DNA of 64,000 nt, taken from contig NC_072895.1 of NCBI RefSeq assembly GCF_027943255.1, forward strand, positions 37,608,001-37,672,000. Direction: 5' to 3'. The notes beneath the pieces were generated by a model, which saw nothing but the letters and a program-made list of their open reading frames with translations, was not told the origin of the DNA and ran no database searches. Shown here one piece after another: positions 9,951 to 22,959 of the stretch. Within the stretch, counting starts at the first letter, position 1; the number at the start of each line of letters is the position of its first letter. The translations under genes were made by a program, and so were the position numbers. Source of the stretch: Anastrepha obliqua. Lineage: Eukaryota > Arthropoda > Insecta > Diptera > Tephritidae.

Positions 9951-11820
9951 AGTAATCTAGCTGTTACGCATGTGTCTTCATGTCCATGCCCTATTGGCCT
10001 TTTAGATAATTTTATTCTTAATTATTTATTTGCTCGTGGTAATAATAAGTAATTTTCGTCCAAACTTGGTGCCTGGACCTGAATGGGCCACACCTTATCA
10101 GCCATAAATATTATTGCGATCGAACCATGTGCATTCTCTATATGCTAAGACTAAATTTCCGTCCGTCCCTCTGATGCTTGATTCCGGTAATTAACAGCCA
10201 GCCCACAATAAATTTTACCAAAATGTGCGCGGGTATAAAAAGTTTGGCCCGAACCCGTTTTAGCCTTCCTTGTTGTTTGTTATGCTATTGAACACTTGCA
10301 CGTATATGCACTTATATACATACATATGCACATTAAACAAAAATAAAGTGAGTTTGTGTATTTAACATTGACTTTATGAAATATAAAAAATAAACAGTTT
10401 CGGACTCTTGATCGCATGTGTACTATTATTATGATTGCAGCTGTATATACTGTATTATAGATATCAAAAATAAAAACTCACTTCAGAAAGTATTTACTCA
10501 TCGTGTATATACCATATATACATAGGCTGTAAGAATACATATTCATGACGTTGTAAATACTATACATTTGTCTGTTCTCTATTTCTTTGTGTCAAAATGT
10601 TTCTTGCTACTGTTTCCAACATCGTTTATTTCCTGTTGTGATTACCAGTCCATAAATAATTAAGCTGTACACAGCTAACAATGAAGTCATACAATGACAT
10701 GGGGAAAAACGTACCTGTAGATTCGTAAAGATGCAAAGCACTAATAAAAGAAATCAACGAAAAATTGTAAGTTTATTAGGCACAGACATGATTTTTTGTG
10801 CAGTCAATTCGAATTCGGTATGAATGGCTTAAATTTTTAGACACAAACATACATATGTAATTGTGAGTGTACACTGGCGGATCCGTATGCTCGTCAGAGG
10901 GGTCGCAGTAAACTTTTTTGTTATAGCCCTATTTTAGGTGCTACGTTTCAAATTTCATGTAGTTGAATAGTTCGGAATTGCTTTTTGCATTTCCAGTTTG
11001 CTCTGATTCTATTAAAAATGGAAACAGCGAAGGAAAGTTTGTGCTTTGAAAGCTTTCACATTACAAATGCAAACATTTTAATTTCTTTGTGAGCAAATAG
11101 AATAAATTTCAATACTTCTTATTGTATGCACTGTCCATTAAAATATGTATGTATGTATGTATACACATACATCATATGTACTTATGTTTTGAAGTCAATT
11201 CAACGGAAAAGAACCGGAGTTAGGAGTTAGAATATTTAATCTGCATGGCAAATACGAGGCTCAAAGGCTGAAGCTGGATAGTAAGTAAAATTAAAATATG
11301 TATTTTAATATGAATAGATTTTGCTGAAATAAAGCTGTTAAAGTTGCCTCTAAAAACGTCAGGAAATTTCGTCATAGAAGTTTTGTATACTAAGAAGTGT
11401 GTATGAAGGACGGCAAGCAAAATTTCATTTATGAGCTTAGTTTTACCCACTTCGTAACCCCAGTTTCGTCAGCCTATCAGCTGATTCTGTCAAATTCGCT
11501 GAGAGTCGGAAAACGGTCTGTTATTGGTCACATCCTCTCAATTCTTTTCACCAGTATTCAAAAGGGTTTAATTTTTTTATTTCTTATAATTGATGGTGTC
11601 CTTTTTTATGTATTAATTTAAAAGTTTGTTTCGCACTGAGTCACTAAAGTTGACTAAAAAGTGCCAAGATCAAGTTGTGACTCTTTAAAGCTGCTTGCCC
11701 TTGGTGTATTGCGCGTTACCTCCATAATCACTACATATCGTACAAGTGCGCCTCACTCATTCTCCATAATGCTTAGGAGAAAGGAAGCTCCACTGTAGCC
11801 CCATTAAAATGGCAACAAGT
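9951..11820. other. gene-free AT-rich stretch
   Basis: No coding region with recognisable motifs is visible. Simple TATG/CATA repeats occur near 10315 and 11145-11175. Confidence 0.5.
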
Positions 11821-11829
11821 TTGATAGGA

Positions 11830-12735
11830 GGCGGATAGGAACTTCGTACAGATTGAAGTTTGAGGGTCGAGCCAGGGCAATCTTTAAAAGTTGGCAGGAT
11901 TGGAACGAGGGAAAAATCTGTACCAATGATTGTACCTCTGGCTTCACTGACGGCTTCAAGTTGTAATCGAAGTCGGAGTTTTCTCTAAATCAACCAATTT
12001 ATATATTGTATTTCCTTAAAACTTTTGAGTACTGCTAGTGTTTTTCAGGCGATCCTACAAGCATACAAAATGCTTAGGGGACGTGGGAGCGAGGAAGATA
12101 TTAACATTTTTTCCGATAGTCAAGCCGCGATCAAGGCTCTGATGACGACATGGTGCATATCCAAATTGGTCAGCTCCTGTAAGGAGGAGATCAAATCTTT
12201 TGGGTGTGCAGGTAACATTTCTCTGATCTGAATTACAGGACATAGGAACATAGAGGGAAATGAAATTGCTGATGCGCTTGCCATGAATGGGTCGATTGAA
12301 TTGGTCTCAGAGACCTCCTACCCCGTCATCGGCATCCCCCTGACTGTTGTTAAAGGGAAATTGCGCAATTTATTTTTGCGGAAAGCGCAGAAGAGGTGGA
12401 GCTCCATTCCTTCATGTGCTATTTCGAAAAACCTTGGCCTCATTACAATATCAAAGGACTCAGAAAGTCCTCTGGACTCCTCGCCATTCAATTTCCAAAC
12501 TCGTAGCTGTGTTTACCGGTCGTTGGACGCACTGCACACACGCGGAAAAGCTAGTGTTACCATTTAACCCCCATTGCAGAAGCACTTTCTCTGTAAATGT
12601 CCCAGTTTGACAGCTAGGCGATTAAGGTCCCTGAGTGCTCCTTTCTTCGACAGTCTGAGGCAGTGGTACAACCTACATTGCATCAATTTTATCCATTACA
12701 TCAAAAGCTCTGGTTGGCTGTAGATATCTGTCCGT
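11830..12735 (+). mobile_element. non-LTR retrotransposon RNase H and C-terminal relic
   Basis: Successive frames give a degraded TDG block near 11950, then FQAILQAYKMLRG (12046-12080), NIFSDSQAAIKAL with the catalytic Asp, and GHRNIEGNEIADALA near 12240-12285. A zinc-tail remnant CKCPSLTARRLRSL follows near 12590-12630. This is the RNase H plus C-terminal region of an R1/LOA-like element with frameshifts. The relic at 28046-28920 on the other strand is the same family. The following ~200 bp look like its 3' UTR. Confidence 0.8.
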
Positions 12736-14090
12736 TGGAGGTCTCGTACGGTATCAAAACGGCACTTCAGTACTACTTGCGGAGTGCCAGACTTCAGACT
12801 ACCTTCTCCCTTTCATCTACCTACACCTACCTTGAAAGGAGACACCGATGTACTCTTCGTAGTTCATTCGGGCGAAAGGAGAGTGGAGCTTCATCTTGAC
12901 TTAAACGCTAGCTATACCCACGGTTCCACTTTTGAGAGGCCAGAGTGCAATATAAATGCAATTGGCCACTTTTTTTAATATCAGGAACGTGGCATTTACT
13001 TATAAGTATCCATTTATGTACATATGTAGTTATGTATTTATGTAGATGTGTATTATACATGTGTACACTCATAGGTGTGATGACACTCGAATATCGTGGC
13101 TAATGGAGAAAACCGGTAGCTAAACATTTAAATACTTCTGCGGTCTAGTACGACACAAAAGGGAGACAGTCATAATCGGACTTAATCAATGGCCAAATCT
13201 CTTGGTATTCTGCCATACATGCTTATCCGCCATACGTGATACATATAAATAAGCTGGAAACTGTTAAGACAAACGCTGATCAACTAAAATAGGTAAATGA
13301 TTGGCTCTACTAAAAATCGTTGAACCAAATTCATATTCCAATCTTGCACCATGCATGGGAAAGATCGTTAACCTTTTTGCATTCTGTATTCCTACATCCC
13401 AAATAAATTCACAAGAAATCCGCTTAGAAATAGAAGAAGTGAATTCCTGCATACATGTTTACATATTTTAGTGGCCACCGTTTGCGTTGTCAGACCAATT
13501 AAGGTAAGATATTTGCTATTCAAGTCCTGGTCAAATGTCTCTTATTTTTCTTGATGAACGTTATTTATGTGCGACTAGGTATTATTGTAGATTTTTTGCG
13601 ATTTTAGTGAAAACCAACCTTTGGTGCATATTTATTTAGGGCTTCATTTGTTGACAAACGGAAGCGACAAATTCCAAATACAGCAATTTATTGCTTTAAT
13701 TGGAATTTTGCTGACAAAGAATCCCCTTTTATGTGAATTTTCGCTTTTGCAAACTTATGAAACAGTTTTCTTCATTTACATACAAAGCACTTTTAATTTC
13801 ATTAACGTCACCACTAATTTATTAAATATAATGAATAGTTTTTATTTATGAAATTAATTTAGGAAACTTATAAAATAGATATTGTAATCTGCCGTTGTTG
13901 ATTAAATAAAAAATGAGTTGCAAGGTACCTTTTGCATTTCGTACGGTTTGATATTCAGCAGAAATATGTAGATAAAATACTTCATCGCGAAACGAATAAC
14001 AATAACAACATATATATATACACCTTTTTTCCGATGAAAATTCAAAATAGTCTCCTCTGACCTCATTACACTGTTTTGTGCGATCTAAAA
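12736..14090. other. mostly unannotated; possible 3' UTR and weak retroelement trace
   Basis: The first ~200 bp resemble the 3' UTR of the preceding element. A minus-strand open frame at 13264-13452 weakly resembles a reverse-transcriptase thumb region (a LEYEF block), too weakly to call. The remainder is AT-rich with no gene seen. Confidence 0.35.
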
Positions 14091-14345
14091 GCTTACCTTG
14101 GTTGTTGGCATCACATATCCCAGGACAACTACTACTCGTATAACAGCGTTTTTATAGCCGAGCTATTGTTCAACAGTAAAGCATTAGTGTTTGGTACCAT
14201 ACGGGAGAATCGTGACTTACCAAAAGCTCAAGGGAAAAATCTAAAAATCTACACAGATGAGAATATACTTTTTTAGGAAAGGAACTAGTTGTTCTTATTG
14301 CTTGGAGGGATAAAAGAATAGTTCGGATGGTATCAACTATTCATG
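14090..14345 (+). mobile_element. piggyBac transposase fragment
   Basis: The translation reads QDNYYSYNSVFIAELL, then LVFGTIRENRDLPKA and, after a stop, IVRMVSTIH-type sequence near 14320. DNYYS, the GTIRxNR block and the later STIH block are successive conserved segments of piggyBac transposases; DN in the first block includes a catalytic Asp. The fragment lacks both ends of the protein and has in-frame stops. Confidence 0.75.
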
Positions 14346-14699
14346 AGGCCTCTATGAAATCAAGGGGAAACTGAAAAAAAAATTTAATTTATATTATATA
14401 ATTATAAAGATAACAATAAGCATATGAAAGAAGTCGATCGTCGAGATCAGAATTTGAGTAGCCGTATTTTACGAAAATGGTAATATACAAAAAAGCAGCT
14501 TTTTAAAGATAGATAAACTGCACCTTGGTCAATGCATATAAAATGTACTGTACATATCGGCCAGAAAATAAAATAGGATAAAAAAATTCTACTGAAAGTA
14601 GCCAGAGAATGGGTAACTGTGATTATCAAAGAATGCAGCACTGCACCCGATTCTTCTCGAAAATCTCAAACGAAAATCTCTCTAAAGACCTGCTGTTCA

Positions 14700-15560
14700 T
14701 GCTTTCCGGACAACTAAGAAAAAATATTGGGTATGAGAATATGTTTCCGCCCTTTCTTAGTCAAAGTTACGAGTTATTTCAACAATAAAAGAATACGTGA
14801 TATTATGTGAAGTATGTGCCATTGGAATCTAAAACTCTACTCCATCTTTCACGCAGCATACGGATTCCTCTGACGAAAAATCTGAGTTCTTTTGACTTGA
14901 TCCATTCATTGAGCCAGTTTGCGATGCTCTCGTAAGAAGTGAACCGCTCTCCAATAAGGGCTGACTGCATTGATCGGACCAGATGGTAATCCGAAGGTGC
15001 AATGTCTGCGAAATGCGGCGGGTGGGGCAAGATTTCCCAATTCAGTCCCTCTAAATATTTCTGGACCGATTTAGCAACGTGTGGCCTGGCGTTGTCATGC
15101 AGCAAAATCAGTTTGTCATGTCTACCGTTCCATTTCGGCCGCTTTTCTTTGAGAGTTCGATTCAAACGCATTGGCTGCAGTTGGTAACGATCGCCAGTTA
15201 TGGTTTCAGATGCTTTACGGAGTTCATAATAGATGACACCCTTCTGATCCCACCAGATGCACAATATCGTTATACTTGGTTCACCTGGCACGCTCCAACA
15301 TTTTCAATGCTTAGGGTTATCATAATGGATCCATTTTTCATCGCCAGTGACGATGCGATGCAGAAAACCTTTTCTTTTCAGCCGTTAAAGAAAAATCTCA
15401 CACGTCACTAAACGTCTCTCAAAGCCTCTCTCCTTCAATTGATGTGACCCCCAGTTACCTGCTTTCTGGACCATTCCCATCGCGTGCAAATGTTTATCGG
15501 GGCTGATTTTTCGGGGCGAACGTAGACATTTCTGACGTCAGATAAAAAATGATCTTTACG
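14700..15560 (-). pseudogene. mariner transposase pseudogene (DD34D)
   Basis: Reading from about 15500 downward, the translation shows GNWGSHQLKERGFERRL, then FLHRIVTGDEKWIHYDN, carrying the first catalytic Asp. An in-frame stop near 15311 follows, then an open frame to 14803 with ILLHDNARPH (second Asp) and ADIAPSDYHL (third Asp). There are 34 residues between the second and third Asp, the classical mariner spacing, and all three Asp are preserved. Stops and the missing N-terminal helix-turn-helix region make it inactive. The C-terminus YESIANWLNEWIKSKE matches the relic at 5866. Confidence 0.85.
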
Positions 15561-15564
15561 TTTC

Positions 15565-16500
15565 AAACGAATGTCAACTACTGCGATCGAGACCTCACAT
15601 ATACACCTTCAGCACCAGCAGCGACACCGCTTTTACGAGGGCGGAAACTTATTCCCATACCCAATAGTTACTGCCAGAAAAACAAATCCGACGAGAGCGT
15701 TGAATACGACTATGTTCTTCAAAAGAAAAACGAAGCGAAACCCGATATATTAGCAAAACTTGTGGTGTGCCAGTACACGTAGGTGATTGTTATACTTTTT
15801 ATCAGAAATATTAAGAGTTAAATAATTATTTATTTATTATATTATAATAAATAAAATGAGGTAAATTTTCAGAAAAGTTGCCGGTCAGCAATGATTAATA
15901 ACAAGTGGCAGCTACAAGAGGAAATAGGACAAAAAACTTGGAGATCTCACGGCAAATCAGTGATAAGGTCTCCAAATAAATGAAGCATATTCCAACCTAG
16001 ACCGAACAAACGCGGTAAACAGTAATTTACTTGAGTAAGGATCTGAGAAGTTTGAACTATTACATCTAACGAAACTCAAGATCGAGTATGATTTTGATAT
16101 AATAAAACTGATATGACTTGAGAAAGAAAAATTTTAGTAAAAAATTATACTAACTTTAAATTTAAACTATTTTTGAGGTGAATACGAGTTTCATGACTAA
16201 GAAATTGACTAGTAGCGTTGACTTAAGAAAATTTAAATGAATACTTCTCAAACAACACCATGTGCAACTAGAAGGCAGCCACAAGCTGTAGGTCCTCCAT
16301 TTGTAGAGCAAAAACAAAACAAAAAAAACTTTCGCATGTAAAAAATAAATGCATCTAATCTGAATTTTTCGGGTTCCGGATATATAAACTGGATATTTTT
16401 ATTTTTTATTTTTGTTCATTAATAATATAAAATACTGTTAGATGACATTTTTAAGAAGAAATAAAGAACTACTATAAAAAAACATCTCTCTGCACATATT
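15565..16500. other. gene-free stretch with a SINE sliver
   Basis: Near 16284-16312 the sequence CTGTAGGTCCTCCATTTGTA matches the distal body of the SINE family. Otherwise no gene or named repeat is visible. Confidence 0.45.
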
Positions 16501-16504
16501 ATCC

Positions 16505-16800
16505 CGCTCAATCGAAGCAAAGGGCGAAAACAAAGGCTCTCCAACGATTTCTGTCAGCCGCTATAAGTCTTATTTCGTTGCAGGTGGCGGTGGAAGAGAT
16601 CCCATTTAGAATCGTGCACATACAGATTTGTCGTAGTCGCCCTCTGCGCCGGCTTCCTTGTGGGTTGCATTGAAAAGTCATTTTGGCAATATTGTCGACT
16701 TCTGTTGCAATATTGAGGACTTCTCTATGGAGAGTATGTCCAATCCAGTTCCGTTTTCGTCTATTATTTTCAAGTTTGCATAGACAACAAATTGGGCAAA
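16505..16800 (-). mobile_element. RTE-like non-LTR retrotransposon C-terminus
   Basis: The minus-strand frame reads RKRNWIGHTLHREVLN, NPQGSRRRGRLRQ, and ends IAADRNRWRAFVFALCFD with a stop. The series WIGH, PQGxRRRGR and a final DRxRWRxFVxAL is the typical C-terminal end of RTE-type endonuclease-reverse transcriptases. Only this end is present. A different RTE relic lies at 54830-55790. Confidence 0.75.
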
Positions 16801-16819
16801 AGAAGGTCATCATTGGATA

Positions 16820-17840
16820 CTTTCTTGGACGAAAAACTGAATTTCTATACGTTAATAGTTGAGTGAATGTAAAATTTAAAAGTTAGCTTATGCAAATTCA
16901 TTTGTCTCCCAAAGGCGGATAACGCTTCAAATTTTGATCAGCCGATGAAAATGCTGCAGTAGTGTTAAAATTATTTCTTGAATTTTTAATCTCCGTTTTA
17001 CATCAATAGTAAATTTAGTTTTTCTAAAACCGATTGCCGTCTTGATGAAGGCTTCAACTTATTTAATGAACTGCCGAATTTCATTGTTTATTTTTCAGTC
17101 CATTCGCCCATTTATTGCCTATTCGCTAATAATAAAGACAAATACCAACTGCAGTCATGGACAATATGTACAGTATTCGATAAAAGTATTCATGATAATT
17201 ACAAATATCTGATATCTGAGTACATCCACACTACATTTTACCGGCTAAACATTTATTCTGCAACTAAAAAAATGTGTATTCACTTTTTATGAAAAATAAT
17301 GGTAAGTACGGAATGAATGAATAAGTTAAGATGAGGAGGTGCACGAACTGAATTGTATAAGTCTTGGTCATAGCATTCATTATTCTAATTTATTAAATGT
17401 CCAAATTCTTATAAGCTAATTTTATGAACAATTTTTACTCAACGACACATTGAAAAAGTCGGTTTCTTCATTCAAGTTCCTCCACTTAATATTTTAGATA
17501 TTTTTCTTGAATTTGGTGCATTTCATGCATTTAAAAGTTTCCATGAGAACGATATACATTCATACGTAATAATAGAAAAAATCAGTCTTCAAATGAAGTA
17601 GCCGACTGGTAGGCTGTACTTTAGGGCGATCCTAATTTTTATGGAGAAAAATTTAAGTGTTGGTATTCTCAGTCTCTCCCCCTAGAAGAAAGCGAATAAC
17701 CTGTGAAAAAACATAAATATACAAAGTTTTAAGCCAATCAAAAAATATTTAGAGATGGCTCACAGCGATCAAAATATTGGAAAATTATGATTTTTACTTT
17801 TTTTAAATTTTAGTCTTCTGTATTTCATTTATTATGGCTG
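16820..17840. other. gene-free AT-rich stretch
   Basis: I see no coding region or repeat family that I can name here. Confidence 0.5.
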
Positions 17841-17842
17841 AA

Positions 17843-18005
17843 ATGCGACCGCCGTATCCGAATGGGTTGGTACGTGACTACGATTCGGAAGTGTATACAT
17901 TTTTTTCTAATAGCGGTCGCTTCTTGGCAGGCAATGGCAAGCCTCCATTTGTGGAACAACATCAAGAGACACACCACAAATTGGAGGAGGAGCAATCTTT
18001 TTTGC
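17843..18005 (+). mobile_element. tRNA-derived SINE, copy 2, internally deleted
   Basis: The box A head GTATCCGAATGGGTTGGTAC is present, but the sequence then jumps past box B to TTTCTAATAGCGGTCG and CAGGCAATGGCAAGCCTCC. It then passes straight to CATTTGTGGAACAACATCA and a CACACCACAAATTGGAGGAG end. The middle of the body is deleted at the repeated CCTCC. Confidence 0.8.
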
Positions 18006-18009
18006 ATTA

Positions 18010-19300
18010 TAATAGGAACGTCATTAACGAACAATTCTGTTGCAAGACATTCATCAGACATTTTTTATTGAACAATTCCATGTCAAACCATCCAGTTTTA
18101 TTATAAAAGCTTAATGAGTACATTGTACGCATTTGAATATAACTCAAAGGTTAATGGGATCTCACCATGAAACTTTCAGAGATTGCTGATCATAGTCTCA
18201 GCTGTTAACGCAAAAAAATAAGAAAAAAATATGAGGTGGGATATTTTCCAGAAAAAAAAACTTTTACCCACAATTTTTAACTAAAAATTAAAATTGGTTC
18301 GAAAAAAGTTTGTTTTTTAAATATATTTTATCTTAGAAATAAAAGAAAATTCTAAAAAAATGTCAAAAGAACCAAAATATTTGACTTTAAAAAACTGTAT
18401 ACTAAAATTTTCATATATATTTTAACCTAAAAAGAAAAACAAATTATAAAAATTTTCAAAAGACCGAAGATATTTGACTGTAAAAACTCTATACTTAAAT
18501 TTTCAACATTGAATAAATCTCAAATTTATTAAATTTTTTTTCTAAATATTATATATTCAGTTTATTTCTTAAGTTTTGGCTATTCGTCTAAGTTTGGCTA
18601 TTTACTGTACTGTTTTCGGAAAGAAGGGCCATCCTAATGCGCACATGAGCAGCAAAATTAATGTATGTGTGTAAATATGTTTACATTGAAATCCTATGCA
18701 TTTGTTTTTAAATGAATTAGATGTATTAGTATTTGTATTTACATACATACATATATCGATTGGAGGTGTGTATTTAGCTTTTTTTTGTTCTGCATTTTTT
18801 CAAATGCAAGTGGCTACCAGAAAATGTAGGTGTAAACTACTTATACAAATATTGACTGTATTGATACAAACGTCTAAATGCTCGTGTACTTCCCACATAC
18901 AGGAAGTTTGTGTGAATGTTCAGTGTTCGTGTACACAGAAGTGCTGAAGACTTTGTCTATTGAGTAAAATAATAGAAAAATGTGAGCCCTCTTAGGGTTG
19001 TTTTCTCAATGTCTTATTAAGCGCTTAATCAGCACGCAATCGATAAATGGCTAAAATAAAAGGATATTTCAATGTCTGGTTACGGAAGATCTGTCAGATA
19101 ACTTCTAATAAATTTAAATTTTTTCGCTAGATTAACTGCTAACCAACACAAAACTTGCAGTGAAAATCAGGGAACCTAATCATTATGAGTTTTATCAAAA
19201 AATGTATATCTAATAAGTTTTTGGAGATTTTAAAAATAGCGATAAATAATAATCCTAAGTTTTATTATACTCGAATTGCGCAGAAAATATAATCATAAAT
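18010..19300. repeat. AT-rich stretch with two tandem ~100-bp units
   Basis: At about 18340-18545, two related units (blocks ATATTTGACTTTAAAAAACT and ATATTTGACTGTAAAAACTC) follow each other, and a third relative is at 6170-6240. The remainder is AT-rich; an open frame at 18696-18947 has no motif I recognise. Confidence 0.45.
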
Positions 19301-20070
19301 CGAGTTATATTTTTTTGATCAAAACTAAAACTAATTTTTCAAGTGGTAATTTTTCGCTTTGAAATAGTGACTATTTAGTGAGTTGTAATTTTTTTTTTTA
19401 TTGGAGTAATCATAATTTTTTCAGTTTTCATTTTTATCGTTTATATTTTATTTTTATATTATTTTTTAATCAAAAATAAAACTAATTTTTCAACTGAGCA
19501 CTTGTGTTTTTCTTCTTAATTGTAATAACCATTATTTTTTGAGTTTTAACACTCATTTTTCAAATGTTATTTTTTTGCTAGTGATTATGTAAAACAAAAA
19601 AAATACTGCTTTTTTCAAAACAATGAAAAATAACAATTCTTTTTATTTTTTTGAAAAAATCAGTATTTTTTGAGTTTTGCATTTTTTATCAGTTGTAGTT
19701 TATTTTTATATTTTTGTGATACAAAAAAAAATCCCTTTTTTCAAGTGTTATTTTTTCGCTTTGAAGTTTTCAAAAATTATGATTTTGTGAGTTGTTTTTT
19801 TATCGAAATAATCATTATTTTTAAATTTTTACATTTTTTAGTATTTATATTTATATTTTAGTTTTATCTTTTTTTTGTTTGTTCGAAAATAAAACAAATT
19901 TTTTAAGTGTTATTTTTTCGCTTTGAAATAACAATGATTTTATGAATTATTATTATTATTTGTCTTAATCGAAATAATCATTATATTTTGAGTTTTAAAT
20001 TTTTTATCATTTAAATTTAATTTCTATATTTTTTTTTGTTTAAAAATAAAATTTAAATAGTTTTAATTTT
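19300..20070. repeat. diverged AT-rich tandem repeat, ~130-165 bp period
   Basis: The block AAAACTAATTTTTCAAGTG, with TTATTTTTTCGCTTTGAAAT, recurs in diverged form near 19320, 19471, 19594, 19721, 19884 and 20042. Between the recurrences lie similar TTTTTGAGTTTT and TTTATATTTTATTTTTATA segments. This is about six copies of one unit that have drifted apart. The short open frame at 19670 is a by-product. Confidence 0.65.
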
Positions 20071-20313
20071 TAATTTTTCTAGCAGGATCAGAAAACTCAA
20101 AACGCCACACTTTACCTAAACTCACCTTAAATTAGAATTAGAGTTTTCGTACATTCAAAGTGGGTTTTTTGAATTCTTTTCTAGAATAATCAGAATGACC
20201 GAACTAATCCAAAAGCAGCTAACTAAACCTTGATGTAAATGAGATTGTCATTTCAAGCCATTACTCGGTTAAGTTATCAACTGTTAAAAGCAATATAAAG
20301 CAAATATTAGACC

Positions 20314-20590
20314 TTTTCTATTCGCCACTTCTCTACTCGCTATATCTTTGCTCGATTAACTTGACCAAAAAATTGGATGCGGAAGAAACAACAAAGTTAT
20401 CGAGCAAAATCGCTGCTAGCGAGTACGGTTATACCTCATCAGACTGGTATAACCACTATTTTACAAACAAATGCAATTTTAGGCAGCTCTATTCCAGCGC
20501 TGCCAAAATATGTTTATTTATACCAGTTGCTTCATCTATTCGCCACTTGACGAAAAGAAATTTTAAAAAAAGCCTATTGAAAAAAAGACC
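20314..20590. repeat. dispersed repeat, copy B
   Basis: This is the second copy of the family at 4852-5092, with matching blocks ATTCGCCACTT, GCTAGCGAGTA, AGACTGGTATAACCA, TTCCAGCGCTGCC and TTTATACCAGTTGCTTCAT. The open frame across it is probably accidental. Confidence 0.7.
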
Positions 20591-20639
20591 TTTCGCGTTT
20601 TGCCATAGAACTTTGCACAGTCAATTATTTATTAATTAG

Positions 20640-21590
20640 GTTTTAATATTTGTCTTTTGTCAAATATAATAAATTCAATCCAAGGATTTCTGTAGTTGTT
20701 ATCTAAACACAATTTCCATTTGACGAGCTGCTTCTTTAACTACACGCACACAGCATACAAATTTTCGTTTTTTCATTTGCCTAAATTGGGGTCATAAATT
20801 TGTGTTTCATATATTCGATCACACACATGAAAAATTATTGTCTGGGTAATAATTTTTTAGTGAAAAATATTGGGATGCAGTGAAAATATTCATATGTACA
20901 TATGTATATAATACATGCTTATGAACGTATTGTAATAGAATTTTTCAGAAAAATACGTATGTATGTATGTAAATTTAATGTTCTTTAGCAAAACTTGCGG
21001 ATACACTTGCGCAGTCCGAAAGATTTCCATGCAGGGCGCAGGGCGTCAAAAGCTTTTTATCATCAAAACATTGCTTGCAAGGGTGTTTTTATTGTATTTG
21101 TACGAGTATATTTGCAGTGCCGACCCAGCTGGTAGTAAGGGGATTATCCCGAGGACAAATCATTTAGTAAGATGCAACACACCCAAATTTATGTATAATA
21201 CATACTTCAGTGAACTGTAAATGTTTACATTTGCGTGTACTTACATAGAGATATGCAAAAAAAGAGCATTAAACTTTGATGTACATACATACCTATGTAT
21301 GTAGGAAATAAATTATAAGTACGAGCGCCTATTAAATGACAATCAATGGAAAGTCGAAACAATGTATTAAATTGAATTTTGTTCGATTTTGAGTGCTCTT
21401 CATAAATCGAAATTTTTTGGGATTGAAAGCAAAACATTGGTTATATGACTGCAACTTTTGTAATCAACATACCAAATAACTGTTATGGACCCCTGACTTT
21501 GACTTCGTTTTTGACTATACAACTACTGAATAAGATTTATGCATGAGCAACAAAATCAAGTAAAAAAAGTTTATTCTGAACTAGTACTGA
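20640..21590. other. gene-free AT-rich stretch
   Basis: No gene is visible. Tetranucleotide CATA/TATG repeats occur near 20890-20970 and 21285-21305. Confidence 0.5.
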
Positions 21591-21595
21591 TTTTT

Positions 21596-21800
21596 AGCGG
21601 TCGTCCCTCGGCAGGCAATAGCAAACTTCCGAGTTTATTTCTGCCATGAAAAGTCCCCTCATAAAAAATATCTGCCGTTCAGAGTTGGCGTCAAACTGTA
21701 GGTTCCTCTATTTGTGGAACCACATCAAGACGCACACCACAAATAGGAGCAGGAGTTTGGTCAAAGACCCAATAAAGAGTGTAAGCGCCAATTATAGAGG
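21596..21800 (+). mobile_element. tRNA-derived SINE, copy 3, lacking the tRNA head
   Basis: Only the body is present: AGCGGTCGTCCCTCGGCAGG, TTATTTCTGCCATGAAAAG, ATATCTGCCGTTCAGAG, CTGTAGGTTCCTCTATTTG, GACGCACACCACAAATAGG and a GCGCCAATTATA end followed by a TATG microsatellite. It supplies the order of the full body. Confidence 0.8.
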
Positions 21801-22169
21801 TATATACTCGTACATATGTGTGTATGTATGTATGTACATAGTTCGAGGTCTTAACCCATATTTTCTGAAGGAAATACATTTTAAAATAATTGTGGTTTTC
21901 GTTAAATATTCCAAAAAAGTTGCTCTTGAATTAGACAAAAATATGCGTTATATTTTTATGAGTATTTTTGAAACTGAATTTCAGGGCCGCGCCTTAAAAT
22001 GAAGCGTTGGGAAAATATGCCCATGGACTATGTATGAAAAAATAATATACACGACGTTAGAGCTATTTTATTTATGAAATGTAAAGCAAATAATCAAAAT
22101 TAAGAGTAATTATATAAAATCAATAAAAAAACTAATAATCAGAGAAAAGCATTATTTTTTGCGTGGAAA

Positions 22170-22345
22170 GATTGAGAGCAATGTTAATGGAAACCCATCC
22201 CACATTTGCTGCACCGAAACTCAGTATTCTTGTGGCATTCACGACACCGAATTTGAGTTTTATTTCTGATTATTCTGAATTCTGATTTCTCCTTTCCATG
22301 GAGTCTTATCGAATCAGGCGGCTTATTCTTGATTGGCTTATTCTT
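22170..22345 (-). mobile_element. piggyBac-type C-terminal cysteine-rich domain relic
   Basis: The minus-strand translation reads KTQIRCRECHKNTEFRCSKC, then GMGFH, a stop and HC. The spacing C-x2-C, C-x2-C, H, C fits the cysteine-rich tail that ends many piggyBac transposases. No upstream transposase sequence is adjacent. It could be another zinc-binding tail. Confidence 0.5.
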
Positions 22346-22955
22346 GATTTAGTTCCGTTTGAAAAGAGAGGATGACGCTCTGTCAAGAATTAAGTAACTT
22401 TGTACTAGTATCTTGTAAATGATAAAAATTTGAGAATGAGAGAATCTTTAGCGTGACATAAAGATGTCTCATATAAGAAAAGATTATACTATCAGCCCAC
22501 ACTCGTTAATAATTAGCTTTGACACATAAATGTAAGCGCACCTTAAATGGGGCAGTTATGGGTTAATGCTGTTGCACAAATGGAGAGGCCGACATTTTTA
22601 TGTCGCCCTCGAATGACATATTTTGCATACAATTCTACCAGTTAAAAAAAAAATTAATAGTAAATAAAAATAAAAACAAAATTTTTAATTAAAACAAATT
22701 AAATCTAAATCGCTATGGAATAAATAAATACATTTACACACGTGAAAAATAAGTAAAAAATTATAATTTGATTGTGACACGTCGCTTGTTTTCAGCGAAT
22801 GTTTCTAAAATTAATTCCACCGGGGCAAAAAAAATAAAAAGATAAAAAGTTATATCAGAGAATTTATTGCTTCCTCATTCATCAAACAAAAATTTTTTAT
22901 GGAACGTTTTTCTTAAAGTAAATTTAGGTTGACATTACTTCGCTTCTGATTAGTA
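22346..22955. other. AT-rich stretch, nothing recognised
   Basis: No coding region or named repeat is seen. Confidence 0.5.
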
Positions 22956-22959
22956 CCCG

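Noticed and set aside
13264..13452. Reverse transcriptase relic on the minus strand
   Set aside because: Only a weak LEYEF-type block resembles a polymerase thumb, and no catalytic box or neighbouring blocks support it.
15079..15411. Plus-strand ORF over the mariner
   Set aside because: It is the shadow of the minus-strand transposase, whose catalytic motifs are clear.
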